From positions 1,550,001 to 1,614,000 of the forward strand of contig CP137325.1 in the NCBI GenBank assembly GCA_033182465.1: DNA of 64,000 nt, written 5' to 3'. The stretch is from Sanghuangporus weigelae. Lineage: Eukaryota; Basidiomycota; Agaricomycetes; Hymenochaetales; Hymenochaetaceae. The notes beneath the pieces are model-generated. The model ran no database searches. It saw only the letters and a list, made by a program, of their open reading frames with translations, and had not been told where the DNA came from. Position 1 is the stretch's first letter; the number at the start of each line of letters is the position of its first letter. A program made the position numbers and the translations under genes. Shown one piece after another: positions 25,338 to 37,092 of this stretch.

Positions 25338-27250
25338 ATGGATCTACTCGATTTTCCGCATGACGTTCTGCTTAAGATACTTCACAACTTGGAAGTTCAA
25401 GAGATATTGCGCGTAGAAAGAGTGAGCTAGTGAGATGATCAGCCATCGATGCGTACTGATTGAGATTCTTTTTGTTATAGACATGCCGCAGCATGCGGAA
25501 GTACATTCTGCATGATGCAAGACATCTCTGGCTGGTCAAACTGTGTGACCTGGATGTCAGTTGCGACCCAGGCATCCCTCTGAGTGTCTCCGTTGAGCAT
25601 CTTCCCATCGAAGAACTACGAAGTATCGTTGTCAGAGCGGTTCGATTGTATACGGCGATGACGGGGTCTCCTACTCCAATGATCACATATGCTCTAAAGA
25701 ATACGATCGCACCGATTCCTCCAGAAGCAATCCCTGACGGCATGACCAGTTTTATCCATTCGGTAAAAACGGTTCCCGGAGGACGATATGTATTCGTGTG
25801 CTGGAAGACGGTCTTGCCGAATCCAGGGCACCGCGACTACATGATTGACAAAGAGTTCTGTCTTATTGACACGGAGAGGTCAGCCCAGCGTGTATGGTCT
25901 CTTGATCCTTCAAAATATCATGAAAAGCTTCCTACTCGCACATTTCTTGCTTACGATTTTGATGTTCAGAAGGATGGGAGTATAATCCTGGCGTTGGTAT
26001 CACAATGCGAAGATGAAAACTCAAATATCTCAGGGTAAGGAACATGTCCGGCCAATACTTTTCCATACGCTCAGACGTGTATCTTATCGTACAGGCTATT
26101 TCAAGTTTTCAGGCTTTCATACAAACCTTCGGTCGGTATATTCATGGACTCTTTGCTTTATTCCTCTAGCTCCGAGTCCCTCGGGATACGCATGTATCGC
26201 CATGAGTCCCCTACAGATAGAACACTCTGTCAAATCTCCGGTGACTTCGTTGCACTATTCGATTATGTCACTAGTATTGCTACTCTCCTTTAGTGAGATG
26301 TAGGGAGAATGGTAGAACTTGCATTTGAAGTGAGTAATGATGGTATCAGAAGCAAGCTTTCGTAAAAGCTAACAATTTTATAACCATCAGCGTACATATG
26401 ATCGAAGTTCATATCGAATCCGGAACAATCACTTATTTTACGTTAAGTTTGGCATTCAAGAACTAAGGGCTATTTCGCTGCTACAATTCCTTGCTCACTT
26501 CCCTATCAGAATTCGATACCGAGATTGGAGCAATTAGACATAGTTACGCTTCAACTCGGAGGAGGTTCAGATCTGGATGGGACACCTTTAACACCCAGCG
26601 ATCCCGCCGGAATGCTCTTCTCGATCCACGATACTCCTTGGAAGAATAAATCAGAAGCTGTATTTACGATCATCTCATAAGTTGTCGAGTGTTTATCGTT
26701 TTACTCAGTACTACGGGCTAAATTTCACGCTACTAAGTTTCACATTAGGGATTGGACGTGGGAATTTCTAGGTACGAGGACATCCTCGAACATCGATATC
26801 AATATCAATTCCAGATGCACTATCGCAAAGCCAAAGCCAACGAGATCCGGCCAATTCCTTACTTATTCATGGAAGACAGTTGACCGCTCATGGGCATCGG
26901 AACCAGCACAATCGAGCTCCTTTCCTTTACAGCCCGAACTCGCTATCGTCGCGGTTGATCGAGAAGGCCGCCCTTTCATTCCACGTTTGTCAGAGAATAT
27001 GGTCAATTTATTCGCTGAGGCAGAAGCAGGGAGAGGCGGTGCGAAGAAGATCGATTCCCCTAGAATCCCACCAGAAGGTACCGATGGGCCGATCAGGAGT
27101 AGCTTCCGAAAAGCAGTGAAGGTAGAATACCTCGACGAGTATAGCGGGGCAATTGTTGTCTCGAGAGATAAGGGTTCGGGAAAGGAATCCATCGAATTTA
27201 TCATCCGGAATGACTCGTATCGGATTATACACCATTTCCAAACCGCATAG
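25338..27250 (+). pseudogene. F-box protein, decayed tandem copy C
   Basis: Exons 1 (25338-25421) and 2 (25481-26034) are intact and close to copy B. Exon 3 begins at the same kind of ACAG|G acceptor, but TAG TGA at 26291-26296 stands where copy B reads Lys-Trp. Exon 4 has further frame losses and stops (for example near 26550 and 26680) before a recognisable C-terminal block, VEYLDEYSGAIVVSRDKGSGKE. A truncated F-box-only product ending in exon 3 is possible. The copy is most simply a tandem duplicate losing function. Confidence 0.82.
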
Positions 27251-28062
27251 AGAATGTTTTCGCTATACGATTGTTGTAGCGCGGCACTGTTACACTTTGA
27301 AAGAGGTATGCTGTGATCTGATTAGATAATCATACGTTGCTAAATATCGCATCGCGACAGCTTCTTCAAGTTCCTCGTGTAAGGTAAGAATGTTCAACCC
27401 GATACCATCGCGTTCGAGTCTTCACAACCACTATTCCTCTTCAACTTTGAACTGCCTAAGAGAAGGACCATCTCATCATTGTCTTGAGTCTCCAATTCTT
27501 TCGCTATTTTGGGAGTGGCTGAGGACTATCTGATATTAGCGTCATTCGCTGATTTACTATATTATGAGCGCAACATCATGACACGACGCTTTTCCTGTAA
27601 TATCGGGTCTTTTGTCGGCGCATCGTTTCCAACCCCCCTCTCTTCTGTCCATCTGACCAAGATATCCTCCTTTAGACGCAAGTTCGCCGATTTCTTCGGT
27701 CGCGTCCAATTTGCGCCTCTGCGCCAGAGGCGACACATACATACTTAGAAGGATCCTGCTCTGAGGATTTCTTCTGTTCGCATCTACCTGCTTCTTCGTC
27801 ATCTGTCTAGATGTCTTCATCTGAATATATTGAATAATAGGGGAAGAAGCTCCGGTCTTGTCCGCTGAATGAACAATGGTGAAGCTCCACTTCTGTCTGG
27901 TAATTGCACGATCGGCTTTTGGTCGTGTCCGCTCATACGATTTGATCTCGAAGCCGTACATTCTCCTCTGAATGCTCGATAAAAGAGTGGCACTTGACAT
28001 AGATATAAGAGGTGACCCTCTTCCCTAGCTCGCTTGCTAGCCATCCTCACCGCTCCTTCATC
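27251..28062. other. Intergenic, no gene seen
   Basis: Between the F-box relic and the secreted-protein gene. Frames on both strands overlap here (27509-27748 plus, 27557-28000 minus) with no motif, signal or intron support. Confidence 0.45.
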
Positions 28063-28989
28063 ATGAAGCTATCACTTGCGAGTCTCGCTCTCCTCTCGTT
28101 GTACTCATATATCGCGAATGCGTATACCTATGGACTGGGTAAGAGCTGGCTCATCGGTCAAGGCTCGAACTCGAGCATTCAGAAAGTTTCTACGACTCTC
28201 AACCCTGGCATCCCTCCTCCAGGTCAGATCAGCTCGCTGAAGCTCTACCCAGGATTATCAAATGGTATGGAACTAGGTTTAATTGTTATGCATTGATGAA
28301 GACTTATTGAATTTTCTTTTAGGAACAGGAGATGCATTTTTGACCTCCATCGAATCTTGGCCTGATCAATCTTGGTGTGGAGGCACAATAGTCCAGTGGT
28401 GGGTTCATCATCAACTAATACAATTCAACTCGCGCTCATAACCAGCGAAACGTGACTGAATAACATTCTTATTATAGGTGCATACGCACACAAGTATTCA
28501 GCCAACAAGTAGCAACTTTTGGACAATTCGCACCGCTCGACGCGAACCAGTCTTTATCCATAGTCTTTGAACGTAACGCAACCGGTTCGAATTGGACGCA
28601 AAGTGTCACTGTCGATGATCAAGTGGTTTCGCAGGTAAGTGATCATTTATCCCTATTTCTCGCATCACGTCAACAGACGTTCTCGGTCCTTTTACATGAT
28701 CCTGCAGTTGTCCTTCCCCTCAGGCCCTATGACGCTCTTCGGAATGACGACTGAGTGTAATGGTGGTTGCGCTATGACTATCTCGCCGCAGATTTACACC
28801 AACACTACCATCGAGCTATCGGCTCCTGATCTCAGTTGGAACTCGACTGAAGTTGTCGGATCGCAGATCTACGGAGGCGAAGGCGTGGACAATATCATCG
28901 GACAGCAGCCGACAGTTGTCACTGGGTTGTCGAGCCAAGACGGACAAGTGTGGACTGTTGAAGAGATTGTGATTCCTGCCCTTGAGTGA
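28063..28989 (+). CDS. Small secreted protein of unknown function
   Basis: Four exons: 28063-28264, 28323-28398, 28478-28634, 28708-28989; 238 residues, all phases consistent. It starts MKLSLASLALLSLYSYIANA, a classic signal peptide with a likely cut after ANA. The mature part has several N-glycosylation sequons (NSS, NQS, NAT, NWT, NTT, NST), two WC dipeptides and a likely CNGGC disulfide motif near residue 150, with beta-rich spacing. No domain is recognised. Such proteins are common in Agaricomycete secretomes. It lies convergent with ERG6, about 100 bp apart. Confidence 0.72.
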
Positions 28990-29095
28990 ATGAGAATGAT
29001 GCAGACTTAGAATTTTCCACAATTAAATTAAATGTTAAATCTATGCAAAAAAGTATCCGGACGAGAAAATAGCAAAATGAAACGAAAGCAATTGT

Positions 29096-30185
29096 TCAGT
29101 TCTCCAACGGTTTCCTGCTGATGACGAGATACATTGGCGTGAAGAGCTAGTGAGCAGATCGTCAGCAATTACCCAGCATGAAATAGAGATCAAGGTACCT
29201 TGGTTTTGCCACCCGTAACGAGTGCATCAGCTGCGACTTTCAGAGCCTCACTGACATCGTACGTTCCCTTCGGAACCAAACCAACGAGCTCCATCAACCG
29301 GATAGCATTGTGAGAGACGAGCTTGCCGCTCCAGCTCATTCTCCAAACGATGATATAGTCCCAGAATGTCTGAGCCTTGCGAATATCACCTTCGAGCGGG
29401 TAGTACCACGGAATCGGATCAGGGCGCTCTGCCAGGTCTTCTTCGTGCTCAATCTGGAAACCGACATTTACGAGGGCTTCGCGTGCTTTTGCAAGGGGTC
29501 GCATTTCCGGGATGCCGTTGCCAATTTCAAGTTCGTGAGCGAGTTGTCTGTGTTCAGGGTTCGAAGCGTCCCAGCGGTCGGTCATACACCACTCGTATAC
29601 ACCGAAGACACCTCCGGGTTTGAGCACCCGTCGGATTTGGTCGTACACTCCCTCCCATGACGGTGCATGGACAGTCGCTTCAATGGCATATACTGCATCA
29701 AAACTGTTTTCGCCGAACTGCTCAACGAGCTTCATAAAATCGCCCGTCTCAAAAGTCATCTGACCTGACAGTCCTGCACGAGCAGTGTACTTGCGAGCAC
29801 GGTGCACTTGGAACTCGTTGTTGTTGATCCCGACAATGTTCACATCCGAGAAGCGTGCAATCTCGCGTGCCGGTCCACCTACACCACATCCGACGTCGAG
29901 CACGCGCATACCTGGTTTCAGACCCATTTGTGCGGAGAGGTAGTGCTCGTGTCGCGCAAGCGACGCTGAGAAGGCCTCGCCCTTGTAGAATCGCGAGAAG
30001 TGGAAGGATTGCGACCAAGCGTACTCGTAAAGGTCCGTTGCACCGTCATAGTATCCGTTCACAACGTCCGCATAGCTGCTGATACGATTTTGCGTCCCTT
30101 CGTCATTCTCCTTCGATACGTCCTTCTGCCAGTAGGCGGTATAGTTTTCGACACGCTTTTCGATGCGACCATCTTTTGTAGACAT
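29096..30185 (-). CDS. ERG6: Sterol 24-C-methyltransferase
   Basis: Two exons: 30185-29199 and 29146-29096; 345 residues. Without the intron the frame would stop at once (GTACCTTGA); with it the protein ends LFTPMYLVISRKPLEN, as in the family. It transfers methyl from S-adenosylmethionine to C-24 of zymosterol or lanosterol-type sterols in ergosterol synthesis at the ER and lipid droplets. Visible signatures are the sterol-binding YEYAWSQSFHFSRF, SAM motif I VLDVGCGVGGPAREIARF, and AIEATVHAPSW and RVLKPGGVFGVYEW further on. Length fits basidiomycete ERG6. A TATA-like box lies about 245 bp upstream. Confidence 0.95.
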
Positions 30186-30807
30186 GGTTGGCAGATCTGA
30201 AGAGTGCTGTTAACGACCGAAAACAAAGAAACGTTGAGAAAAAAGCAGGAAGTCAGAGACTTGAATGGTTCCCGAAGGAATTCCTCCCACTGTGCAAGCA
30301 CGTCGAGAGTATTTCGCAGAAAAATTCTGCATCATGCAGTAGCAATTGAACGTAGCACTCACCTCGACAAACTGATGGTATGGGAGTAGGTGAGAAGGTG
30401 GGACGACGGCTGGCTATGGTCTCTCCCACTATATATATGAGAAGAGACCTCAAATTTTTTTACTAGATGTCGTTCGATGTTATGTAATTTCGAGCCATTC
30501 AATTGGTCTGTCGGAGTTTGTACATTTAAACTCCACGCGACGCGTTATGCGATCGACGGGTATACTATCACGCACTGGGCAGTGCCAATTCAAATCCGCT
30601 CCGAAGCCAAAGTAGGATGTTATTACGAGGTGAGTACAGAAAACTTGGAAAGGGCCATATGAAGTAAGTGTAGTGCTGCGATTGCAAAGTGGGTCCATTT
30701 ATTCTCGCTTATCATCATACTTACGTAGGGCTGCTTTTCCCAACGTCGTCGGTCTCTGTCACTATTAATACAAAAGTAAAGAGTATAACACTATAAATTC
30801 CTTTAGA
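30186..30807. other. Intergenic, ERG6 promoter and STN1 3' end
   Basis: Holds the ERG6 upstream region with its TATA-like box and the 3' flank of the STN1-like gene. No gene seen. Confidence 0.55.
30430..30438 (-). promoter_or_regulatory. TATA-like box upstream of ERG6
   Basis: TATATATAT about 245 bp 5' of the ERG6 start codon on its strand. Positional evidence only; the distance implies a leader of about 200 nt. Confidence 0.4.
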
Positions 30808-32928
30808 TTAGCTACAAATAGCCCATCGACCATCTCCAGCCTTGAATACACGGTCGTCGTTTTGCAACCACTCCAGTGCAGCCTGGACGTCCCAGCTGCC
30901 TAGGTTGTCCCACTGAGCATCCGACTTCCGCAGATATAAAGTTAATTCTTCAACAGTCGGAGGTCGATGCTTTCGAGATGACTTGCGTGAGGTGTTCTCT
31001 TGACCGGACAGATTGCGTAGCGCTCGCATTACGAAGGGCGCAATGGTGCGTGGTGTGACGGGTAGATAGGATTCTTCGTTTTCGTCGGGTTCAGAGAGGG
31101 CACAGTCAATGTCATCTTGTGTGGAGTCGTTGCACATGCTGCTGGTCGTGATGGTGCTCGCCGGAGACGACTGCGTGTCTGTCTTGGCGCTAATCTTCCA
31201 CAGTCCCTGAGAACCTCCAATACTCTCATCGTTCGCATAAGCGGCATGCTCATAAGGTCGAGCAGCACCATGCCAGATGATAATACTGCCGTCCTTGTAA
31301 AGATCACGAATCGTCTTCTGAAATAGCCGCTTCGTGTTCACTGAGACCAGCTTCGGATACAATTCTGCGACAGGCTCTGGCCTGGGCAAGGACTTGGACG
31401 AGGTTGTTGACGCTTGCGTGGATTGAGAGCCTTTCCGCCTCTCTCTCTTTCTCTTTTCTATCTCTCTTCTCTTGCCCTCTGCGCGGACGACTGCTCGGGC
31501 CATCTCAGCCAGGACAGGTACTCGTCGCAGATAGCTCAGCGTGAAGCCATACTGCACAGTTTCGTCCTCCCTGCTTTGCTTCTGCGAAGTCGGGTGTTTG
31601 CTGGGTTTCGGTGTCTCGAGAGACGAGTAACGTCTGTGCCGACTTTTTGGAGTGGGTGTTGAGAACGGATCACTACATTGGTCGTCCTCCTGCTTAATGG
31701 ATATGATTTGACTTGAACAATACGGCGGCGCAAGGTCCATATAGTGCTTAAGATAAATACGAAACGTGATGTCTGTGAGGTCTCGTGAATGCAAGCGTGA
31801 AGGATGACGTAGACGAGGTTGTCGAGGAGACTAAGGAAGTCAGAATTAATCAGTTGTCTCTCAAGACGCTGAGATAATAGCCACTGCAGCGTACTAACCG
31901 TCGTTGACGCCCGACTAGATTCACTTTTAGCGGGAGATAAAGTGGAGGCTGGCGAAGACGGCATTCCGGATGCTTGCTCAAGCTTGAGCTCAGCAGGTTT
32001 CGGAATCACGAATGGTTCAAGGAGGTAATAATATTCGCGACATAATCTGTTGACTTCCGTCCAATGGAGAGGTTCATCGTTAGCCGAGTCACATAAAGCT
32101 AAGGAGACGAGAATATCTAGTAAGAATTGGGACATATCACGGCAGGTTTAGGACGTACAGAAGCTACCCGATTCAAGTCGCAAGTATCTAGTACCTCTGC
32201 CATGGTAGATCCGTCCTCGGACAGAAAGGATAGCGCCAACAAGTACTTTAGGCAGCTCGGGTCTCGTCTTTAATTTGTCTTGCCTCAATATAGCTTGCTT
32301 AGATGACTCCGGTGCTGTGCCCTTAGTAGCGGTCATCGCACTGGCAGCGTTCCGGAATGTGGTTTGCTTAAGATGATGCTTCGGGAGCTTGAAATCACAG
32401 TCAATGACGGCAGTCCCATCGTCCACTATAGCAGCGTCAGCAAGAGACGAGTCAACCAAGAGCAGCCGTTCGCACATTTGTACCGAGCCATATCATCGAA
32501 CTCGTCTATCCCAACGACCATCCCCACGAGTTGCACGGTCCGACATGGTACGCGTCCCATCCAGTAGAATTCCTCTACTATTTGATGCTGTTAAGTCTGG
32601 AGTGTAGCTAATAACGAAAGGCGAGGAGTTACGCACCATCAGTCCCCGAGGGATCCATCTCGAACACATGCCTCACACGGACAGGCGCTATTGCGGCCTG
32701 ATTGAACGTCCACTTGTACAACTCTGTCAACGAGTGCGTGGTGCATTTCCGGCAGTTAATAAGCTTGTCGCGAAGTGGTTCATCCTTATTCTGCGACACA
32801 TCTTGAGTATTTGGCACCTCTAACTTGGCATCTTCTGAGGTTAGCCTCTTCCTTTTTCGAGGAGTTAGGAGAATGGTTGATGTTGATGTTGTCTTTGATG
32901 GATCCGTACAGATTTCAGTACAAGACAT
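30808..32928 (-). CDS. STN1: STN1-type CST complex subunit (OB fold)
   Basis: Five exons: 32928-32637, 32577-32476, 32425-32168, 32116-31899, 31830-30808; 1893 bases, 630 residues, every phase consistent. After a low-complexity basic leader (TPRKRKR) comes AIAPVRVRHVFEMD, then EFYWMGRVPCRTVQLVGMVV and LDDGTAVIDCDFKLP, the STN1 OB-fold signature rebuilt over two introns; the OB fold spans about residues 75-215. NDEPLHWTEVNRLCREYYYL follows. The long C-terminal part holds two helical blocks (around YLRRVPVLAEMARAVV and the last 90 residues ending GDGRWAICS), plausibly the winged-helix domains. STN1 works with TEN1 and CTC1/Cdc13 to cap telomeres and recruit DNA polymerase alpha for C-strand fill-in. 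The call rests on remembered motif order. Confidence 0.78.
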
Positions 32929-33794
32929 TCACCGATTGTCTCCAAGAAATATACTTGCTAGCCATACGGTGATGCGGCGCGAGAAAGACCACAGTTCAAC
33001 TTCAACTTCGTAGGCATCACCACGTGACCGAGTCCACCTGAGTTCTGCCGGCGTACCTACAGGTTCTTCTCATTGCGCTCCAGTCTGAAAGAATGAGGCT
33101 TTGTCCGTGTCCTCCCCATCAATAGTATCGTATCGTGCAGCTTACTTCTGTTCAACCTTGGCGACCATCTGTTCTCCGACCGACAGAAGATAGCCTCATT
33201 GTTCTTTTGCTCACCGATTAAGGTGTTGTAGTCTATACTCCAGAATTTTATTTGGTCGGCACTTCTCATACGTCTCTCTCCGGTTGTCTCCTCGGTTCAA
33301 TCAATAATCATTGTACCATCCAGGTGAGCACAGCACGATGTACTCTGCCTACTACTTTGCGATCTCATAAACGTGAAACCAGAACCCTTGTCACCAAACC
33401 TCTGTTTCTGACAGTCGTGTATTGATAATGTGATTTTTCAATCCCATCTTCCGAAGTGGACATCCGTTCCTTGCTTACCTGCGTAACTGAATCCGACTCC
33501 AAGACACCATCCACGTCCATGTCAGATCGAATGCCTCAAAGTTCTTGTGAACTGCTCGAAGTCCTCTCTTTCCAAAATATTCTTGGATCCGGCGAGTCTA
33601 TGGATTTACTTCCGCTTTCGCGATTGCCATTTACAACCGAAAAATAATGGTCCGCTCTCGTCATAATACAGTATGCTGCATCTTGAGTCTCATGGATAAA
33701 TAACGATCACTTGTATGCTTTGCCAACAATCGACATTGAGCAAAAACCACTACGCAATTCATACATTACTTCAGTTCCTCCTTTTTGAAATCAA
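32929..33794. other. Intergenic, STN1 promoter side
   Basis: Separates STN1 from the 3' end of the helical membrane-protein gene. Short frames on both strands (33057-33269 minus, 33456-33647 plus) have no support. Confidence 0.5.
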
Positions 33795-35256
33795 CTATTT
33801 CGACAAAGGGACATCAATAGATCCGACTCCGCTCACGTACACACGCAGGTAAAGAGCCATATAATTATCTGCATGCAGTTTGACGAGTAAATCGAGGGTG
33901 TCAGTATCATTATAATAAAAGATAGCTTACATATTTTGATGGAGTGTGAAAGCTTCATGTATTCTGGTCTTGTCTAAAAATGTAGAAATGTTAAGGGCGA
34001 CCTTGAATATAGGAAGAGTTGCCTCACAGCACGCTTTTCTCCTGATTTAAGCCAATTCATGATGGCTAATGCGTCAAGACGAGCAGCACTCCAGAGTATT
34101 GACAGGGCAGTAATATTGTCATTCAGACTTTGGAGATGTTCCTCGCCAACTGATTCAAGTTTGGCACGGGCATCCCTGATCTCTGAAATCGACTTGATCA
34201 GCTCATTGATCTCGGACTGCTTTATATCTCTTTCGTTCTTTGTAGCTAACCAATAGAAACTGATGGTGAGTTCAAGCAACAGGAGCCAATGGCGATTAAA
34301 GAACCAACAGTTGCGGCAAATCCATTCGGCTGTCAGCCCCCCAGGGATGATGGCTGCAACTATCAAGCAGGGAATCTCATCATCTATGAGCATGATTGAC
34401 CAGTAATTTGATCTAGCAGGAAACTTACCGACAAAACAGGTGTAGAACAGAAAATCACAATACCTGCAATAGCAGCAACTTCGACTACTCCTGATATACA
34501 TAGGGCCTTATTTGACCTTGCCAATTCTTTCTCCAGATACTTTAGTCGAGCCTTTACTTTTTCTAGCAAGTCTCCATCATTCGCTTCTTTCTGGGTAGCC
34601 CAAGCAGAGAAATCGGCAATGAACTCATTAAAGTCTTGCTTGAGCTTGTCTAAGAGTTCCATCAAGTATTTGGATCCATGAGAAAAAAGTGAGGCTTCCT
34701 ATAATGCCTGGATGTGAAAAGCAACTAATTGCCAAGGTAGATGTCGAACGTACATCAATAAACTGCTGTAAATTCTCCTTTCTTTCGTCAAGAGGAATTG
34801 ACTCGTCACCACAAAGTGGAACAATGACATATCCAAATTCTTACATGGGGCTAGTTAGAGAATAAAACAAACAAAGTTACCGGAGCCAACTTACCATCAG
34901 CATAATGAGCAATGTTGACAGCGAGATCCTTGCTCTGATGCACAATTTCACAGAAGGACTATTGAAGAAAAAAGAATGAGAGATTGTCAGAATTGCTATT
35001 CCACAGTGCATAAATGCCAGACCTGATGTAGAGTCCTTAATCTTGGCATGAATGGTTCGGACTTGCGCTTAGAGTCAATTTGCACTAGTTCCCTCGTCAG
35101 GTTAGTGAAAATTGACTCAATCTTGATGCATGCGTCTGAAGCAGCAGCAGCAGACTGCAATACTTTGAGAGTCAACCCAGTGTTTTGTTCAGGAGGATTT
35201 GCGTCTCTCGGTTCGAAAGAAGCTTCATATGAGGGAGGAGGACCATCGTAAGTCAT
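33795..35256 (-). CDS. Helical membrane protein with central hydrophobic hairpin
   Basis: Seven exons: 35256-35023, 34958-34895, 34839-34754, 34698-34429, 34375-34028, 33973-33931, 33868-33795; 372 residues, total divisible by three. I do not recognise a named family. The N-terminus is Pro-rich (DGPPPSYEASF). Long helices follow (residues about 30-100 and 130-190, the latter coiled-coil-like), then two or three hydrophobic segments at about 193-260 (VVEVAAIAGIVIF; CLIVAAIIPGG; WLLLLELTISFYWLA), a second coiled-coil stretch (about 262-315) and a short C-terminal tail. A helical bundle with an internal hydrophobic hairpin recalls alpha-helical pore-forming folds and some dynamin-independent membrane proteins. 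That is shape-based inference only, with no function assigned. The last intron (62 nt) was chosen to keep frame. Confidence 0.6.
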
Positions 35257-35834
35257 TCTTGAGCTAGAGTGAAGAGTGAGATGTCAGTTGATGTGGGAGG
35301 TTGATGGTGACTGCAAGAGATGATACGCATATCCTATATATCACGCAACAGTGCCTTCCAGGTTTATCCGTGTTGCAGAACGTATTCAAGGCCGTTGCAA
35401 CGAGGCACTATCAGGGTCTCGACACATTTATAATATGACGATTGAGTAAACCAACCAGCAGATTGCATAAATATCAAAAGGTTCTGAGGTGCACAGCGGA
35501 AATGAAGCTGTTATCGATGACATGTTTTTCTTACAAAGGAGTCAAGTGTTCTTAAGACGGCTAGTGAATGATGGAGCTCCGCGACCCTCAGCATGCATCA
35601 GTATATGAATACTATACCAGCTTTTCTTATCTCTTCTTTCACTACTTGCTTGTCTTCTGCGACTATGACTGTCTAAGTCACGTTGGCCTAGAACAGCAGG
35701 TGCCACATAGCTATGCGTGAAGCCATTTTTCGCACAATCGCATTGTTGCACCTTTCTGACATTGTTGAAGGAGAAAAGTTATCTTCCGGGTCGCGCCTGT
35801 GCTGGAGAAGAATGATAGTTTAGTCTGGATCATC
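35257..35834. other. Intergenic, left flank of retroelement
   Basis: 5' flank of the helical protein gene, ending at the insertion site of the Ty3 element, which now sits about 580 bp upstream of that gene. No gene seen. Confidence 0.55.
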
Positions 35835-35839
35835 TTCGG
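35835..35839. repeat. Target-site duplication of element A, left
   Basis: TTCGG directly before the LTR tip TGAAAGG; repeated at 60427-60431. Confidence 0.85.
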
Positions 35840-36189
35840 TGAAAGGATCCGCTCAAAAACTCGCATCAGGATCGACACGATCGACAGATCTACACGATCA
35901 GCTTTCCAAACGCGACCGGTAACCAAGCCAGCTATCAAAGGCCCAAGCAATCGAGCGGCCTAGGCAACAGTAACCCGTTACCACCCGAGCGCTAGAAGCA
36001 CCGAAGCGGATACGTAATCCCGCTAACAGCTAACACCGCCGACCGCCTATTACCGCGGACTACCACTCTAACGCCGCCGACCAAGCAACCAGAGCGACCT
36101 CGATCAAAAGAAGCGATCAAACTTCTTAGAAGTCCAGAAGCACAACTACTAAAGCCTAAACGCTAAAAGGCTAAAGGCTAATAAGGTTT

Positions 36190-36831
36190 ATGGAGACCTC
36201 ACTGGCATTTCAGCACTGTCAAGTCTGTGCACGAGTTTACATGGTCCTTTATGAAGTATACTACTTAGTATGCACGGCAACGGTTGGCACGCGTGACTGT
36301 CACATTGAAACCGAGCGATATCTTCAAGATACAATGCATTCCAATCCACCAAACCCAATAGTACCCAAGAAACGAGAGGAACTCACGATCACAACTCGGA
36401 CCCCTCGAACTGCGAACCCGATAACTTGGAGAATGATTGGATGGTATAGACCGGAGTTGCACACACCATGTCCAGCATCTACGATACAAGCAAACCTTTA
36501 TTTACCGAGAGATGCGAACCTGGAGACCAAGCAATTACAACTCCTTATACAACGGAGGATATGGCATTACATTCGAGACATACGATATGAAGGCAAAGCA
36601 TGGCTAGTCACCAGAACCCAGCAGAACCCGCCAGCAGAGCTTATGCAGTTCATGATATGCCTTGGACCATACTCTACACCAACCCGACACCTTAACACAG
36701 ACGTGCGAGTTATGCTTACCCTCGCTGGACCTCGAGATGAATTCCGAAGAATCACATACCGAGCAGCCTACATCGCTCCAAGAGCAAAGATGCCACTCAA
36801 TGACGGCAATGACATCGTTATGGAGTACTGA
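36190..36831 (+). CDS. LTR-encoded ORF, 213 residues (A 5' LTR)
   Basis: An ATG-started open frame wholly inside the LTR U3, kept open in every LTR copy that contains it (36190, 46969, minus 48149-48790, minus 58928-59569). I do not recognise the family. The N-terminal 35 residues are hydrophobic and Cys-rich (ARVYMVLYEVYYLVCTATVG), possibly a membrane segment; the rest is basic with folded-looking blocks (LQLLIQRRIWHYIRDIRYEG; DEFRRITYRAAYIAP). In the genomic RNA this ORF would lie 3' of all others, as with U3-borne accessory genes of some vertebrate retroviruses. Function unknown. Confidence 0.6.
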   Translation: METSLAFQHCQVCARVYMVLYEVYYLVCTATVGTRDCHIETERYLQDTMHSNPPNPIVPKKREELTITTRTPRTANPITWRMIGWYRPELHTPCPASTIQANLYLPRDANLETKQLQLLIQRRIWHYIRDIRYEGKAWLVTRTQQNPPAELMQFMICLGPYSTPTRHLNTDVRVMLTLAGPRDEFRRITYRAAYIAPRAKMPLNDGNDIVMEY

Positions 36832-37046
36832 CAGTGGAGCATTCCATATCGGAGCACCACCTCTATTGTCTCAGTCAGCAACTCCAAAGAATTCTGTCAT
36901 AGTGGAGACGACCTTACAAAGATTGGAGCAAAGTGGAGCGAAGCGCAGCAGGATGACAAAGGAACAGATGTAATGGTGGAGGAAAGTGGAGTAAAGTGGA
37001 GACAGGATGAGTAAGAAATAGGACGGAAAATGGAATATCTGGGAGC

Positions 37047-37054
37047 ATAAATAG
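37047..37054 (+). promoter_or_regulatory. TATA-like box of the LTR promoter
   Basis: ATAAATAG, 27-34 bases before the predicted RNA start at 37081, the expected TATA spacing. Confidence 0.6.
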
Positions 37055-37080
37055 TTGTAGGATTAGGCCCTCATTTCCCC

Positions 37081-37092
37081 ATCTTTCGATCC
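37081..37092 (+). promoter_or_regulatory. Predicted RNA 5' end, self-primer
   Basis: ATCTTTCGATCC, the exact reverse complement of the bases at 37354-37365 just inside the LTR. In Tf1-type elements the first bases of the RNA fold back onto the PBS and prime minus-strand synthesis. The start site itself is inferred from the TATA spacing. Confidence 0.65.

Noticed and set aside
27557-28000. 147-codon minus frame
   Set aside because: No family motif, no intron support, overlapped by a plus frame of similar quality; a chance frame is more likely.
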